Shown: positions 24,201-32,673 of the stretch, one piece after another
How the letters are laid out: each line of letters begins with the position of its first letter
Numbering within the stretch: position 1 is the stretch's first letter
Assembly: GCA_947380915.1 (NCBI GenBank)
Contig: CANCSY010000004.1
Location: 1-42,168 of the forward strand
DNA length: 42,168 bases
Reading direction: 5' to 3'
From: Beijerinckiaceae bacterium
Lineage (GTDB): Bacteria; Pseudomonadota; Alphaproteobacteria; Rhizobiales; Beijerinckiaceae
Position numbers and translations under genes: made by a program
Notes under the pieces: model-generated
The model's input: the letters and a program-made list of their open reading frames with translations, nothing else
Database searches by the model: none
What the model was told of the DNA's origin: nothing

Positions 24201-26171
24201 TTAAAAATCAGGAAATTTTGACACAAGATATTCGGACCCCTTTGTTGTTAAATGCCCATAATCCCAAGAGATTAGAGAATCAATCGATCCGTCGAGCATT
24301 GTAAGGCAGCCATTTTCATCACATAAAATGTTCAATGGCGAAATATAGTTGACTCCAAAGAATTCAGCTCTTTCACGCAACATTTTTTCTTGTTGAATGA
24401 AATACTTGCCATTCAGACCTAGTTTCATGCGCGCGGGGATTACATGAGGAAAGTTTCTTTGCGCATAAAGTGAAAGTTGCTTTGGCAGACCGTCGTTCCA
24501 AAATGGGACGGGACCGATAAGGTCGATGTGCTTGATACCAATTCGCTTCAGCTCGGTTAATGTTAACTCCAAGTTGGTCAAGTCATCATAATCCCCCCAA
24601 AATGCTGACAAGATGACCCTGCTCGGCATTTTTTCCTTGATCTGCTTCAGGATGTTGTCGTTAAAATCATCGCAATTTGTTGGGCGGTATTTTGTATTGA
24701 TACCTAATACTGGTGGGCAATTAGAAGCGGTCAATTGTGCAATATGGTAGGCGTTTCCATACTTCAGTTTGTAGCCTGGAAACAAATGGGCGGCATAAGA
24801 GTCGCCCCAAATAGCTATTGTCTCCTGCTCACTTTTCTGAAGCCCGTCGCAATTTTTGAAATCCTGATATGATTGCTCGTTCATAAGGAAGCAACCTCGT
24901 GCTCTGTAGACAGTTTGCCAATCAAAATGGTAGCGTGAAACCTCTTGAACAATTTTAGGAAATCTGAAGAGGAGACCATTTCTAACATACGAATTATATC
25001 CCATGTAACCGATAGCGCACATCAAAGCTACAAGACCCGGAGTTATAAACTGATTGCATCTCCCGGATCGGATGGGTCGCTCAACGAGCAGATAAGTCAC
25101 CACAGATAGCGCGACCGCAACCAAAACTAATGCAAAGCGGACATTTGCATCTGGGGGTTCACCCTTAATTATTCTCGCAAAAGAGAGGATTGGCCAATGC
25201 CACAAATACAGTGGATAGCTAATCAATCCAAGCCATACTGCAAGCCTGTTTGACAATATCGACCGATTTACAAATGCTCTTGAACCAGATCCAATAATCA
25301 ACATGGCCCCAGTGACAGGAAACAGGGCCCACACACCCGGAAAGTAAAAATCTTTATCTATTTTCAAAAAACCAAATATCAAGAGAGCAACGCCTAGGAG
25401 CGAAGACACATGACGCAGGTAGCCGAAGCCCTTAGTATTTTTGCCGGAGGAAAGAAAATTTCCTAAAAAATTTTCAAGCTTGAACTTCAGATTAATCAAG
25501 GAAGCTTTTTCGGAGAGCAATGCCCAAGCCAGCAAGGCGCCGCACGATAACTCCCAAAAACGTGTGTGTGGGGAATAAAATGTAGCGGTGCTGTCCTGTT
25601 TTACCCCATATACGTTCATGAAAAACGAAATCGCAGTCATCGGCAATATAATTGCCAGACTACTTATGTTGCGTTTCCATGCCGTCCAAAGCAATGCTGG
25701 CCATAATATATAAAATTGCTCTTCGATGCCAAGGCTCCATAAATGCAGCAAAGGCTTTACTTCCCCTGAATTATCGAAGTAACCGGCCTCATTCCATAAG
25801 ACTATATTTGACGAAAAACCTGCGGCGGCAGCAATATGCTTGCCCAACTGCTTGTACTCAGGTCCAGAGAGAACGAACCAGCCAAAAGCGAACGATGCGG
25901 CCAAGACCAAGGCAAGGGCAGGAAATATACGCCTAACGCGGCGCATGTAAAACTCTGTAAAGCTAAAATCTCCGCTACCTAAATTACGCAAAATGATCGT
26001 TGAAATAAGATAACCCGAAATAACAAAGAAAACATCGACCCCTATGAAACCACCCTTGCACCACTCCGGGAAAGCGTGAAATGCTACAACAGCCAATACA
26101 GACATAGCCCTTAACCCGTCAATATCTGGGCGATAACTAGAGCTTGAGTGCGCTGCGGGATCCTCTTTCAT
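24201..26171 (-). CDS. OafA/YrhL-type acyltransferase with C-terminal SGNH domain
   Basis: Integral membrane O-acyltransferase of 656 residues that probably adds acetyl groups to O-antigen or another surface polysaccharide. The N terminus SYRPDIDGLRAMSVLAVVAF carries the acyltransferase-3 signature with the catalytic His in AFHAFPEWCKGGFIGVDVFF. FYMRRVRRIFPALALVL and LLHLWSLGIEEQFYILWP are further family motifs. About ten membrane helices are followed from roughly residue 400 by an SGNH hydrolase-like domain with IAIWGDSYAAHLFPG (GDS block) and a C-terminal DYGHLTTKGSEYL (D/H block). The gene is visibly more AT-rich than its neighbours and lies beside a dead transposase, suggesting transfer. 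Confidence 0.94.
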   Translation of the reverse strand: MKEDPAAHSSSSYRPDIDGLRAMSVLAVVAFHAFPEWCKGGFIGVDVFFVISGYLISTIILRNLGSGDFSFTEFYMRRVRRIFPALALVLAASFAFGWFVLSGPEYKQLGKHIAAAAGFSSNIVLWNEAGYFDNSGEVKPLLHLWSLGIEEQFYILWPALLWTAWKRNISSLAIILPMTAISFFMNVYGVKQDSTATFYSPHTRFWELSCGALLAWALLSEKASLINLKFKLENFLGNFLSSGKNTKGFGYLRHVSSLLGVALLIFGFLKIDKDFYFPGVWALFPVTGAMLIIGSGSRAFVNRSILSNRLAVWLGLISYPLYLWHWPILSFARIIKGEPPDANVRFALVLVAVALSVVTYLLVERPIRSGRCNQFITPGLVALMCAIGYMGYNSYVRNGLLFRFPKIVQEVSRYHFDWQTVYRARGCFLMNEQSYQDFKNCDGLQKSEQETIAIWGDSYAAHLFPGYKLKYGNAYHIAQLTASNCPPVLGINTKYRPTNCDDFNDNILKQIKEKMPSRVILSAFWGDYDDLTNLELTLTELKRIGIKHIDLIGPVPFWNDGLPKQLSLYAQRNFPHVIPARMKLGLNGKYFIQQEKMLRERAEFFGVNYISPLNILCDENGCLTMLDGSIDSLISWDYGHLTTKGSEYLVSKFPDF

Positions 26172-26487
26172 TCAGTAAAGCCTTCGGTCGAAAACACGAC
26201 GGGGACGCTATTCCATAGTGGACCCAGACGCAACGGAGAGGCTTAATTCATGTCGTGAGCGGATGATAATCCGGCTTTTGGTGTCGTGTGTCTTGTCCGA
26301 TCTTTTTTGATCGGTAGCTCAAATCTTGCGGAGAGTAATGGGGAGGGGTATCGTGAGGTATTCAAGTGACCTCTTGTCCGGCTCCCGGAAGGGTCATCCA
26401 CAACTGACTTCGTGTAATCACCGTCGGAGGACCAAGGTGGTCGAAGAATTTTCGGCCTCTGGACGCCCGTGTACAAGCATTAGGCGG
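26172..26487. other. Intergenic stretch, no gene seen
   Basis: It holds a short CCGATC-TTTTTT-GATCGG hairpin at 26297-26314 and no recognisable coding sequence. Confidence 0.35.
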
Positions 26488-26771
26488 TCCTGCCTGATAA
26501 GAACTGGCATCCGTATGCCCGGCAAGAATATGGACGACCATTTTTAGCACCCCCTGATGTGCCAGTTGAGCGCCTCGATGCCTAGCGGCGAGCATTTGAT
26601 GATTCTCTCCAGGATCCTGAATTCCTTACTGAAGCGAAGTTGGCTGCATGGGAAACAGAATTTGTCTCTGGCGTCGAATTGGAGACGCATACGAAGCGTA
26701 TCGCGGCCACGCCCCCTGCGGTCGCTGAGCGTGTAAGACAGGCGCTATCGCGCGTTGTTGCGTCAAAGTAA
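26488..26771 (+). pseudogene. TctC/Bug-family binding protein, C-terminal remnant
   Basis: One plus-strand frame reads YARQEYGRPFLAPPDVPVER, then LDA and a TAG (26583-26585) where Leu is expected. It continues RRAFDDSLQDPEFLTEAKL and VSGVELETHTKRIAATPPAV, ending at TAA 26769-26771. This is the last helix-rich part of tricarboxylate-type binding proteins (FLAPPDVP...RRAFD...DPEFL...ATP..V..R). The N-terminal two lobes are missing upstream. It is a dead copy standing 304 bp in front of an intact member of the same superfamily. Confidence 0.75.
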
Positions 26772-26992
26772 CACTCAATTTTATATCTTGGAAAGTATCA
26801 TGTTTTGAGGGTGTGGGAGACCCGTCGACGTTGATGGGGCCATTGTTGCTCATCAATCGGCGCTGGCGATCGAAGGCTAAGTTAAACCTTCGTTCAAATT
26901 GGGTTCTTGCTTCTGTGATCTTTTGCCATGAAGTTACCGCGATATGCTGTAATCTGCCGAATTCCAAAATCTGGGTTCGTCATGATTTTCAA

Positions 26993-27021
26993 TTGACAGT
27001 GTCTCTTTGTGTTTCGATAGT
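26993..27021 (+). promoter_or_regulatory. Sigma70-like promoter for the TctC gene
   Basis: TTGACA (exact consensus) and GATAGT are separated by 17 bp, about 55 bp before the ATG of the binding-protein gene. Confidence 0.45.
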
Positions 27022-27075
27022 TGGCGTAGCAACCATGCGATGCCCGCATTGAGTTCAGATGCCAGGGAGGAAATC

Positions 27076-28050
27076 ATGAAACGCCTGTTGAGGTGTCTTG
27101 TTTCGGCTACTTTGGTTGCCCTGCTTTCCCGGAGCGCGGTGGCGCAGGATTTTCCGAAACGCGCCGTCACCATAGTTGTTCCATTTGCAGCGGGTGGTGG
27201 AGGGGACATACTTGCTCGCATGGCCGTACAACGGCTTGAACCGAAATGGGGTGTCCCGGTCGTGGTTGAAAACAAGCCTGGGGCAGGGGGTAACATTGGG
27301 GCTGCTGCGGTCGCCCGGGCTTCTCCAGATGGGTATACTCTGCTCTTGGCTGGTAGCCCACAGTTTGCGGTCAATGTGACTCTCTTTAAGACATTGCCAT
27401 ATGATCCGGTCAAAGACTTTGTACCGCTCGCCATGGCGGCCGCTACCCCGTTCGTTCTTGTGGTCAATCCAAGCGTTCCGGCGAATAACCTGATTGAGTT
27501 TATTGCATATGCAAAAGCGCAGCCCCAACCGTTGAGTTATGCTACCGCAGGATTCGGTGTGCCCCATCACCTTTATATGGAACTGCTGAAAAGTATGACC
27601 GGCATCAACATGACGCCAGTCCCGTATCGCGGCAGCGCGCCCGCTTTGAGTGATGTTGTTGCGGGTCATGTTCCTGTAATGTTTGTCGATCTCGGACCAG
27701 GCCTGGGCCAGATGCAGGCTGGCGGCGTTCGCGTGCTTGGTAGTTCCATGGCGAAGAGGCTTGACGCGCTGCCGGATGCCAAATCCGTCAATGACACCCT
27801 TCCGGGCTTCGATGTAGCCTCGTGGCAGATGTATGCCGCGCCTTCCGGTACGCCGCGGGACGTCGTTGCGAAGTTGAACGCGGATCTTCGCGCAGTCCTG
27901 GAACTACCGGAGATGAAAGAGCAGGTAAGCAAGTCGGGTATGTTGCCATTAGAGGCTGGGTCTGTTGAGGAACTTCAGGCCTTTATGAAATCGGAAATCT
28001 CGCGCTGGAGCGACGTTGTTCGCAAGGCCGGAATCGAGGGGTCACAATAG
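27076..28050 (+). CDS. TctC/Bug-family tripartite tricarboxylate transporter binding protein
   Basis: Periplasmic binding protein of 324 residues. Signal peptide KRLLRCLVSATLVALLSRSAVAQ is followed by the family entry DFPKRAVTIVVPFAAGGGGD, PVVVENKPGAGGNIGAAAVA, PDGYTLLLAGSP and TLPYDPVKDFVPLAM, all characteristic TctC/Bug blocks. The ATG at 27076 has AGGGAGG six bases upstream; the longer open frame is not needed. These proteins bind carboxylates or aromatic acids. No TctA/TctB membrane genes are in the window, so it either uses membrane parts encoded elsewhere or serves as a sensor. Confidence 0.95.
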   Translation: MKRLLRCLVSATLVALLSRSAVAQDFPKRAVTIVVPFAAGGGGDILARMAVQRLEPKWGVPVVVENKPGAGGNIGAAAVARASPDGYTLLLAGSPQFAVNVTLFKTLPYDPVKDFVPLAMAAATPFVLVVNPSVPANNLIEFIAYAKAQPQPLSYATAGFGVPHHLYMELLKSMTGINMTPVPYRGSAPALSDVVAGHVPVMFVDLGPGLGQMQAGGVRVLGSSMAKRLDALPDAKSVNDTLPGFDVASWQMYAAPSGTPRDVVAKLNADLRAVLELPEMKEQVSKSGMLPLEAGSVEELQAFMKSEISRWSDVVRKAGIEGSQ

Positions 28051-28250
28051 CTTGGAGCGCATTGTTTTGCGCGCCTTGTGAGGGGGAAAGGTCTAGCCTA
28101 GCCCGCAGTTTGCACGAGGGTCGGGAGCGTCAACCGATCGGGTTTACCAGGACCGGGTTTGCTTGAAGTGCCCTTCGTCGTTTTTGGTCCTTTGATAGTC
28201 GATTGAAAACTGTATTTTGATTGCCAAAATCGTCAGCAATCAACTGCATT
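28051..28250. other. Convergent intergenic region
   Basis: A weak GCGCA-TTGTTT-TGCGC hairpin just past the TctC stop codon could serve as terminator; nothing else is seen. Confidence 0.3.
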
Positions 28251-29300
28251 TCATGTCTTCTTGAAAGGTCCAAGCTCCCTCAGCGCCGCTTCAAGGAATG
28301 ACATGTCAAGTACCTCCTCCACGGAGGTCTTGCTCTGGAGCCATCCCTTGTCGCGATATACTTGCTGATCTTCCTTCAGGGAGGGGATGTCGATTTTCCC
28401 ATCGGGATCAATTCCATTCGGCGTAATTGTCCGGTAAACCTCAGGATCCTTTATGGCTGTCGATTCCGTAAGGACCGCAATGATTTCTTCTGCGTTTTCG
28501 CCTGAAAGTTTTCCATCCTTGAATGCGCCGTAGTAGTATCGAATAGACCTTATATACGCTTTCATAAAGCGTTTTCCAAGATCGGAATTCCCCGCCATCT
28601 TCTCGGAATAAAGCAATTGGGCGATCGCATGGCGAGGGCGGGTAACGTCGTCTGTCGTCGCCACTACGGCGTATCCCTTCATGATGGCGAGGGTCGCCGA
28701 AGGTTCTGTAGTCACACCGGCGTCAACGGCGCCATTCTGTAAAGCGAGCACATGCTCAGGATAGCCAAGATCGAGCGTGTCAATGTCATCGTATCCTAGA
28801 CCCGCAGCGCGGAGATAACCCCAAAGGCTGCCCCAACCGCTGTTGCCGGGCGCATTGGTCGCTACCTTCATCCCTTTCATGTCAGATAACTGTTTGAAAC
28901 GCCCACTTTCGATATGCTTTTTTGCGATGAGGCATTTATTAACGCCATAGCCAGGTTGGGAGGATGCTTTGTCGGCGACGACGCGGAGTTTGATGCCGCG
29001 CTCATAGGCATTATAGAATCCAGCCGAGACTGAGCCACCGCCGACATCAAGCTGGCCAGATGCCATTGGGGCCACCATGTCTGCCGCCGATCGAAAAGGC
29101 GTAGTGCTAAGGCTGATCCCTTCCTCACGATACCAGCCCTTCTTCATGCCAAGAAAAAAGCCGATATCGCTGGAAGCATTGGCTATGCCCACTCGAAGCT
29201 CAACGGGCGCCTGGGCTATCGCGGGCATGGGAAACGCGGCCGCAGCAAGCCCTTTCAGCACGCTGCGTCTAGGGGTCTTTTGGTCGCCGAACATAGCCAT
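28251..29300 (-). CDS. NMT1/TauA-type ABC substrate-binding protein with Tat-like signal
   Basis: A 349-residue periplasmic binding protein. The N terminus has TPRRSVLKGLAAAAFPMPAI, a twin-arginine motif before a short hydrophobic stretch and an AQA cleavage site, so export by Tat is likely. The body has VELRVGIANASSDIGFFLGM and KKGWYREEGISLSTTPF, the NMT1/TauA pattern, plus ALQNGAVDAGVTTEPSATLA for ligand selection. I take the ATG at 29300, with GGGAGG five bases away; ATG 29294 is possible. The open frame extends further upstream without domain content. There are no adjacent permease or ATPase genes. Confidence 0.88.
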   Translation of the reverse strand: MAMFGDQKTPRRSVLKGLAAAAFPMPAIAQAPVELRVGIANASSDIGFFLGMKKGWYREEGISLSTTPFRSAADMVAPMASGQLDVGGGSVSAGFYNAYERGIKLRVVADKASSQPGYGVNKCLIAKKHIESGRFKQLSDMKGMKVATNAPGNSGWGSLWGYLRAAGLGYDDIDTLDLGYPEHVLALQNGAVDAGVTTEPSATLAIMKGYAVVATTDDVTRPRHAIAQLLYSEKMAGNSDLGKRFMKAYIRSIRYYYGAFKDGKLSGENAEEIIAVLTESTAIKDPEVYRTITPNGIDPDGKIDIPSLKEDQQVYRDKGWLQSKTSVEEVLDMSFLEAALRELGPFKKT

Positions 29301-30058
29301 GGCATCCTCCCAGAGTGCATCAGGACACAAGGCGGTGTACCCCGCCCCGTCTGCCCCACATTGCTTATGGGCCCCAATTTGCCCCGCCAAAGGCTCAATG
29401 GCAAGCGGTTCCTTAGGGTACTTGCGCACCATACCCGGTGAGGTAAACTGATCAGAAGCACGGCGGGGAAACACTCTAGAGGAAGAAATGCATGCGTCTC
29501 GGTATGGTCAAGTCGCCCCGACTTACGCCGGGAGTTCCGAATCACGTCGATATTGAGGAACATGCGCCTGAATTCCAACGAGGTTTGAAGTTCGGGTCCC
29601 ATGAACTCTGGCTTCATGAGGATTTCGCCGCCATCGAAGGGCAAGTTTCGTCTCCGCCTACGACGCCTCCCTATGACAGGCAGGTTTCATTCTCGAGCGC
29701 GAGGGTTCAGTTTTTCGCAACGAGGAGATTGACCTCGGGTGGACCCCAACGCCGTTCCGGCTTTATGCAACTGATATTTGCATGCTTCCCGCGTATCCAA
29801 ACTCATATGCCGTTTGTTGTGCCGCTCAGCGAGGCTGGAGCGTTCGAATCAGCATCAGAGTGTGACACTTCGGAACATACCGCCGGGCGGTTGCTTCGAC
29901 AGTTTCAAAATTGCGTATTGTTCGCTAATACTGATAGATCGGACCATGAGACTTTGAGGCGCCGAGCATCCGGTCACACCCAAACCTTCCGACGCCAGCA
30001 AAGGCTGGTAAGTTTATAACCACCAAGCGTGACCTGCGCAAAGAACGAGGAGAATTTT
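29301..30058. other. Intergenic region with an unidentified coding-like segment
   Basis: Plus-strand frame about 29677-29862 reads QAGFILEREGSVFRNEEIDL and GWTPTPFRLYATDICMLPAY with natural-looking composition. It opens right after a stop, has no start codon and ends after about 60 codons. I cannot name it. Overlapping longer frames on both strands look random. The promoter of the next gene should lie at the right end. Confidence 0.3.
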
Positions 30059-31252
30059 ATGGCTTTCATTCCTCCAAGCTATGAGGACATCATCGCATCA
30101 CCCTATGCAGCGGCGCTTCCCTCCGATTGGGTTTCGCCATCGACACAGACCCGCAATTATTTTCAAGCCATCGAAAACATGATCAAGGTCTTCGCAGTTC
30201 AGCCAGGCGAAGAGATGCTCTTTCTCACAGATCCACTGCTCGACCGTCGCGTGGTCGATGCAATCACAGGCGTTGCGAATGCGCGAGGTGTCTTTCCACG
30301 AGAATATATGGCGCCAACCACACAAATCATGGATTGCCCCGAGGAATGCCGGGCCATGGTGGAAAAAGCGGACCTCGTTGTCTCGTCCTGGTTCTGTTCG
30401 GTAAATGCTCCACTTTTTAACAAGCTACGAAAAGACAAAGGACAACGCTGGGTAAAAATTACATACTTTCGAAATCTGGATTTGTTGAATACGCCTCAGG
30501 CACGGTTTCCTGTCGATCTGGTTGGCGAGATCATCCGGGCAACAGCGCGCATGTATCCGAAGACCGAAAATTTCACAATGTCGTTTTCTGATCCGCGAGG
30601 TACTGATCTCTCCATAAAATTTACGCCTGACATGGTGAAAAACCTCCATCAAGGTAATCGGTGGCGCGGCAAGGATACTGCCGATGAGCCAGGATGCTAT
30701 GTCCATTACATGGCGACCCATGGCCCCAATATTTATGACCGCACATGTTTCAAGCGGGAACCGGGCGCACATTCTGATATGGAAGGCGTCGTCTTTCCGC
30801 AGTGGGCGGTAGGCTTCAAAAAACCATTCAGCGAACGTATCGGTGTGGAATACAAAAACGATCTCGTCGTGAAGGTTCATGGAAAATCAATCGAAGCCGA
30901 AATTCTTCGCGACATGTTGGTTGGCGTCAACGCCCACCTTCATGAACTGGGTTGTGGGTTCAATCCGAAATACCCCCGGTTTAAGGCCTATCCGGCCGGA
31001 TCGAATGCCCCGGGGTGTCTGCATTTTGGTACAGACAGCGACAAGCGTAGCGAATTCATGAACCGCATGGTGCCCCTTTGGGAAGAACCACATACCCACC
31101 AGGATTGTGTTGTCTTCGACATGACCGTGAAACTTGGCAACACGACGCTGATCGACAATGGTTTTCTTATGGCGCTGCGAGATCCGCAGGTGATCGAAGC
31201 GGCTCGTAGATTCGGTGATCCCGTCGAATTGCTTGAGGCTTTCGTGGAGTGA
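30059..31252 (+). CDS. M29-fold metalloenzyme related to 2,5-dihydroxypyridine dioxygenase/aminopeptidase T
   Basis: A cytoplasmic protein of 397 residues. C-terminal motifs match the metal site of the M29 superfamily: E296 in HELGCGFNPKY, H322 in GCLHFGTDSD, and the H-x-D pair H347/D349 in EPHTHQDCVVFDMTV. That fold contains thermophilic aminopeptidases and NicX-type 2,5-dihydroxypyridine 5,6-dioxygenases, which open a pyridine ring with Fe(II). The N-terminal half (FLTDPLLDRRVVDAITGVAN, Rossmann-like) is also of this type. ATG at 30059 follows AGGAG; the frame's earlier ATG at 30029 is less likely. It lies in a transport-rich locus with a TctC gene 30 bp downstream, so it likely acts on an imported compound. 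Peptidase and dioxygenase roles cannot be separated here. Confidence 0.75.
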   Translation: MAFIPPSYEDIIASPYAAALPSDWVSPSTQTRNYFQAIENMIKVFAVQPGEEMLFLTDPLLDRRVVDAITGVANARGVFPREYMAPTTQIMDCPEECRAMVEKADLVVSSWFCSVNAPLFNKLRKDKGQRWVKITYFRNLDLLNTPQARFPVDLVGEIIRATARMYPKTENFTMSFSDPRGTDLSIKFTPDMVKNLHQGNRWRGKDTADEPGCYVHYMATHGPNIYDRTCFKREPGAHSDMEGVVFPQWAVGFKKPFSERIGVEYKNDLVVKVHGKSIEAEILRDMLVGVNAHLHELGCGFNPKYPRFKAYPAGSNAPGCLHFGTDSDKRSEFMNRMVPLWEEPHTHQDCVVFDMTVKLGNTTLIDNGFLMALRDPQVIEAARRFGDPVELLEAFVE

Positions 31253-31282
31253 CAAGTCAAAAATAGATAGGGGGACGTTGGA

Positions 31283-32362
31283 ATGAAAATCAAAAGTCTT
31301 GCTTTGATGGCGATGACGGTTGTTGCTGCAACCCCAAGCGTCGGTCAAACGCCTTTTTATCAGGGCAAAGTTCTGACTCTCCTCATTAATTATGGTGTCG
31401 GCGGCAATGCCGACACCGAAGCTCGTGTCTATCAGCGCCATCTCGCCAAACACATTCCTGGGAAGCCAGATATTATTATTCAGAATGTGCCGGGCGCTGG
31501 AGGATTCACGGCGATGAATATCCTGGGCTTGGGCGTGAACATAAAACCGGACGGTCTTACAGCAGGTTATTTCACAACCAGCGCCATAGGTCCATTGATC
31601 GAGGATCCAGCATTGAAAGTAAAGATGAGTGATTTTGCAATCATCGGTGGGGCGCGTGGTTGGAACATGGTTTATGCGCGGAGGGATATTGTTGACGGGG
31701 GGCTTGAGAAGCCGGAAGACTTAATTACGGCGAAATCAGTCTTTTTAGCTGGCTATAGTCGGTCGTCCTCCCACGACACGCGGTTGCGTTTGGCGTTGGA
31801 GATCTTCAATATGCCATATACGGTCGTGACCGGATTTCCGGGTACAGCACAAATTAACAAAGCGATGCTTCAGAACGAAATCAACCTTACTGGATCATCA
31901 TTGCCTGGATACATGACACAGGTCATCCCACAGATTATGCAGACTGGGGTTGGCGTCCCCCTATTCCAATACCCCGTTATCGGTAAGGACGGGAAGCCCG
32001 CAGGAAATGCTGCCCTGGAAAAGTTCGGGTTGGAGACCATGGATAGGATCTATGCCCGCGCCTTTGGAATGGCGCCGTCTGGTCCGAAATGGGATGCGCT
32101 GCTGATGATGAGCGATATAGGTACACAGATGCAACGCGGATTTATGCTCCCGAGGACTGCTCCAAAAGGGGCCGTGGAATCGTTGCGAGCAGGTTTTGTC
32201 GGATTAATGAAAGACGAGGGGTTTATCGATGATTACAAAAAGGTTACCAGTGAAGAGCCTGACCTAGTGCGCGGGGAAGATTTGCTGCCACTATTCGAAC
32301 GCATAGGTCGTGTTGACCCTGCAATCAAAAATGTCCTTCGTGAATCAATCGGCAACCAATAA
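31283..32362 (+). CDS. TctC-like tripartite tricarboxylate transporter binding protein (divergent)
   Basis: A 359-residue periplasmic binding protein: signal peptide KIKSLALMAMTVVAATPSVG, then YQGKVLTLLINYGVGGNADT, LAKHIPGKPDIIIQNVPGAG and GFTAMNILGLGV. This is the longer TctC-like subgroup that also includes the broken gene at 13.4-14.2 kb (shared HIPGKP..I.QN..GA motif). The pocket region has SRSSSHDTRLRLALEIFNMP. A GGGGGA ribosome-binding site precedes ATG 31283, and the gene follows the M29-fold enzyme by 30 bp, so the pair is probably one operon. No membrane components are present. Confidence 0.88.
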   Translation: MKIKSLALMAMTVVAATPSVGQTPFYQGKVLTLLINYGVGGNADTEARVYQRHLAKHIPGKPDIIIQNVPGAGGFTAMNILGLGVNIKPDGLTAGYFTTSAIGPLIEDPALKVKMSDFAIIGGARGWNMVYARRDIVDGGLEKPEDLITAKSVFLAGYSRSSSHDTRLRLALEIFNMPYTVVTGFPGTAQINKAMLQNEINLTGSSLPGYMTQVIPQIMQTGVGVPLFQYPVIGKDGKPAGNAALEKFGLETMDRIYARAFGMAPSGPKWDALLMMSDIGTQMQRGFMLPRTAPKGAVESLRAGFVGLMKDEGFIDDYKKVTSEEPDLVRGEDLLPLFERIGRVDPAIKNVLRESIGNQ

Positions 32363-32673
32363 CCGCAATTTTCAAAAGCGCCGTTTTCGTTTTTTTCTAC
32401 TATTTCGTAGGGTAAGTCTCTGCGAACCTGCTGGCAGAGGCGGATGAGCTTAAAAAACATACTCTTGAAAGAATCTTACTATGAATAGATGTAATGCACC
32501 GGGAGGTCGATATGCCAAGGGTGGGGGCGATGTTTAGAGTTACAGAAGACATCCCGTTCCGGGAAAGTATATTGTGATCGAAAAAAACTGGCTGTAACCG
32601 CTACCACCGCGTGGCGTAAGTCAGAACCTAATTTCGAAACTGGACGAGGCGGGCAGGGATCAGGAGTTTTTTC
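32363..32673. other. Intergenic region upstream of an ABC binding protein
   Basis: It contains a short TCCCG-TTC-CGGGA palindrome at 32552-32564, about 110 bp before the next start, which could be an operator. There is a 7-T run at about 32390 after a weakly paired sequence. No gene is seen. Confidence 0.3.

Noticed and set aside
29492..30019. Plus-strand 175-codon frame before the M29-fold gene
   Set aside because: Translation looks random, with many Arg/Ser/Pro and no blocks; a different frame in the same region looks more natural.
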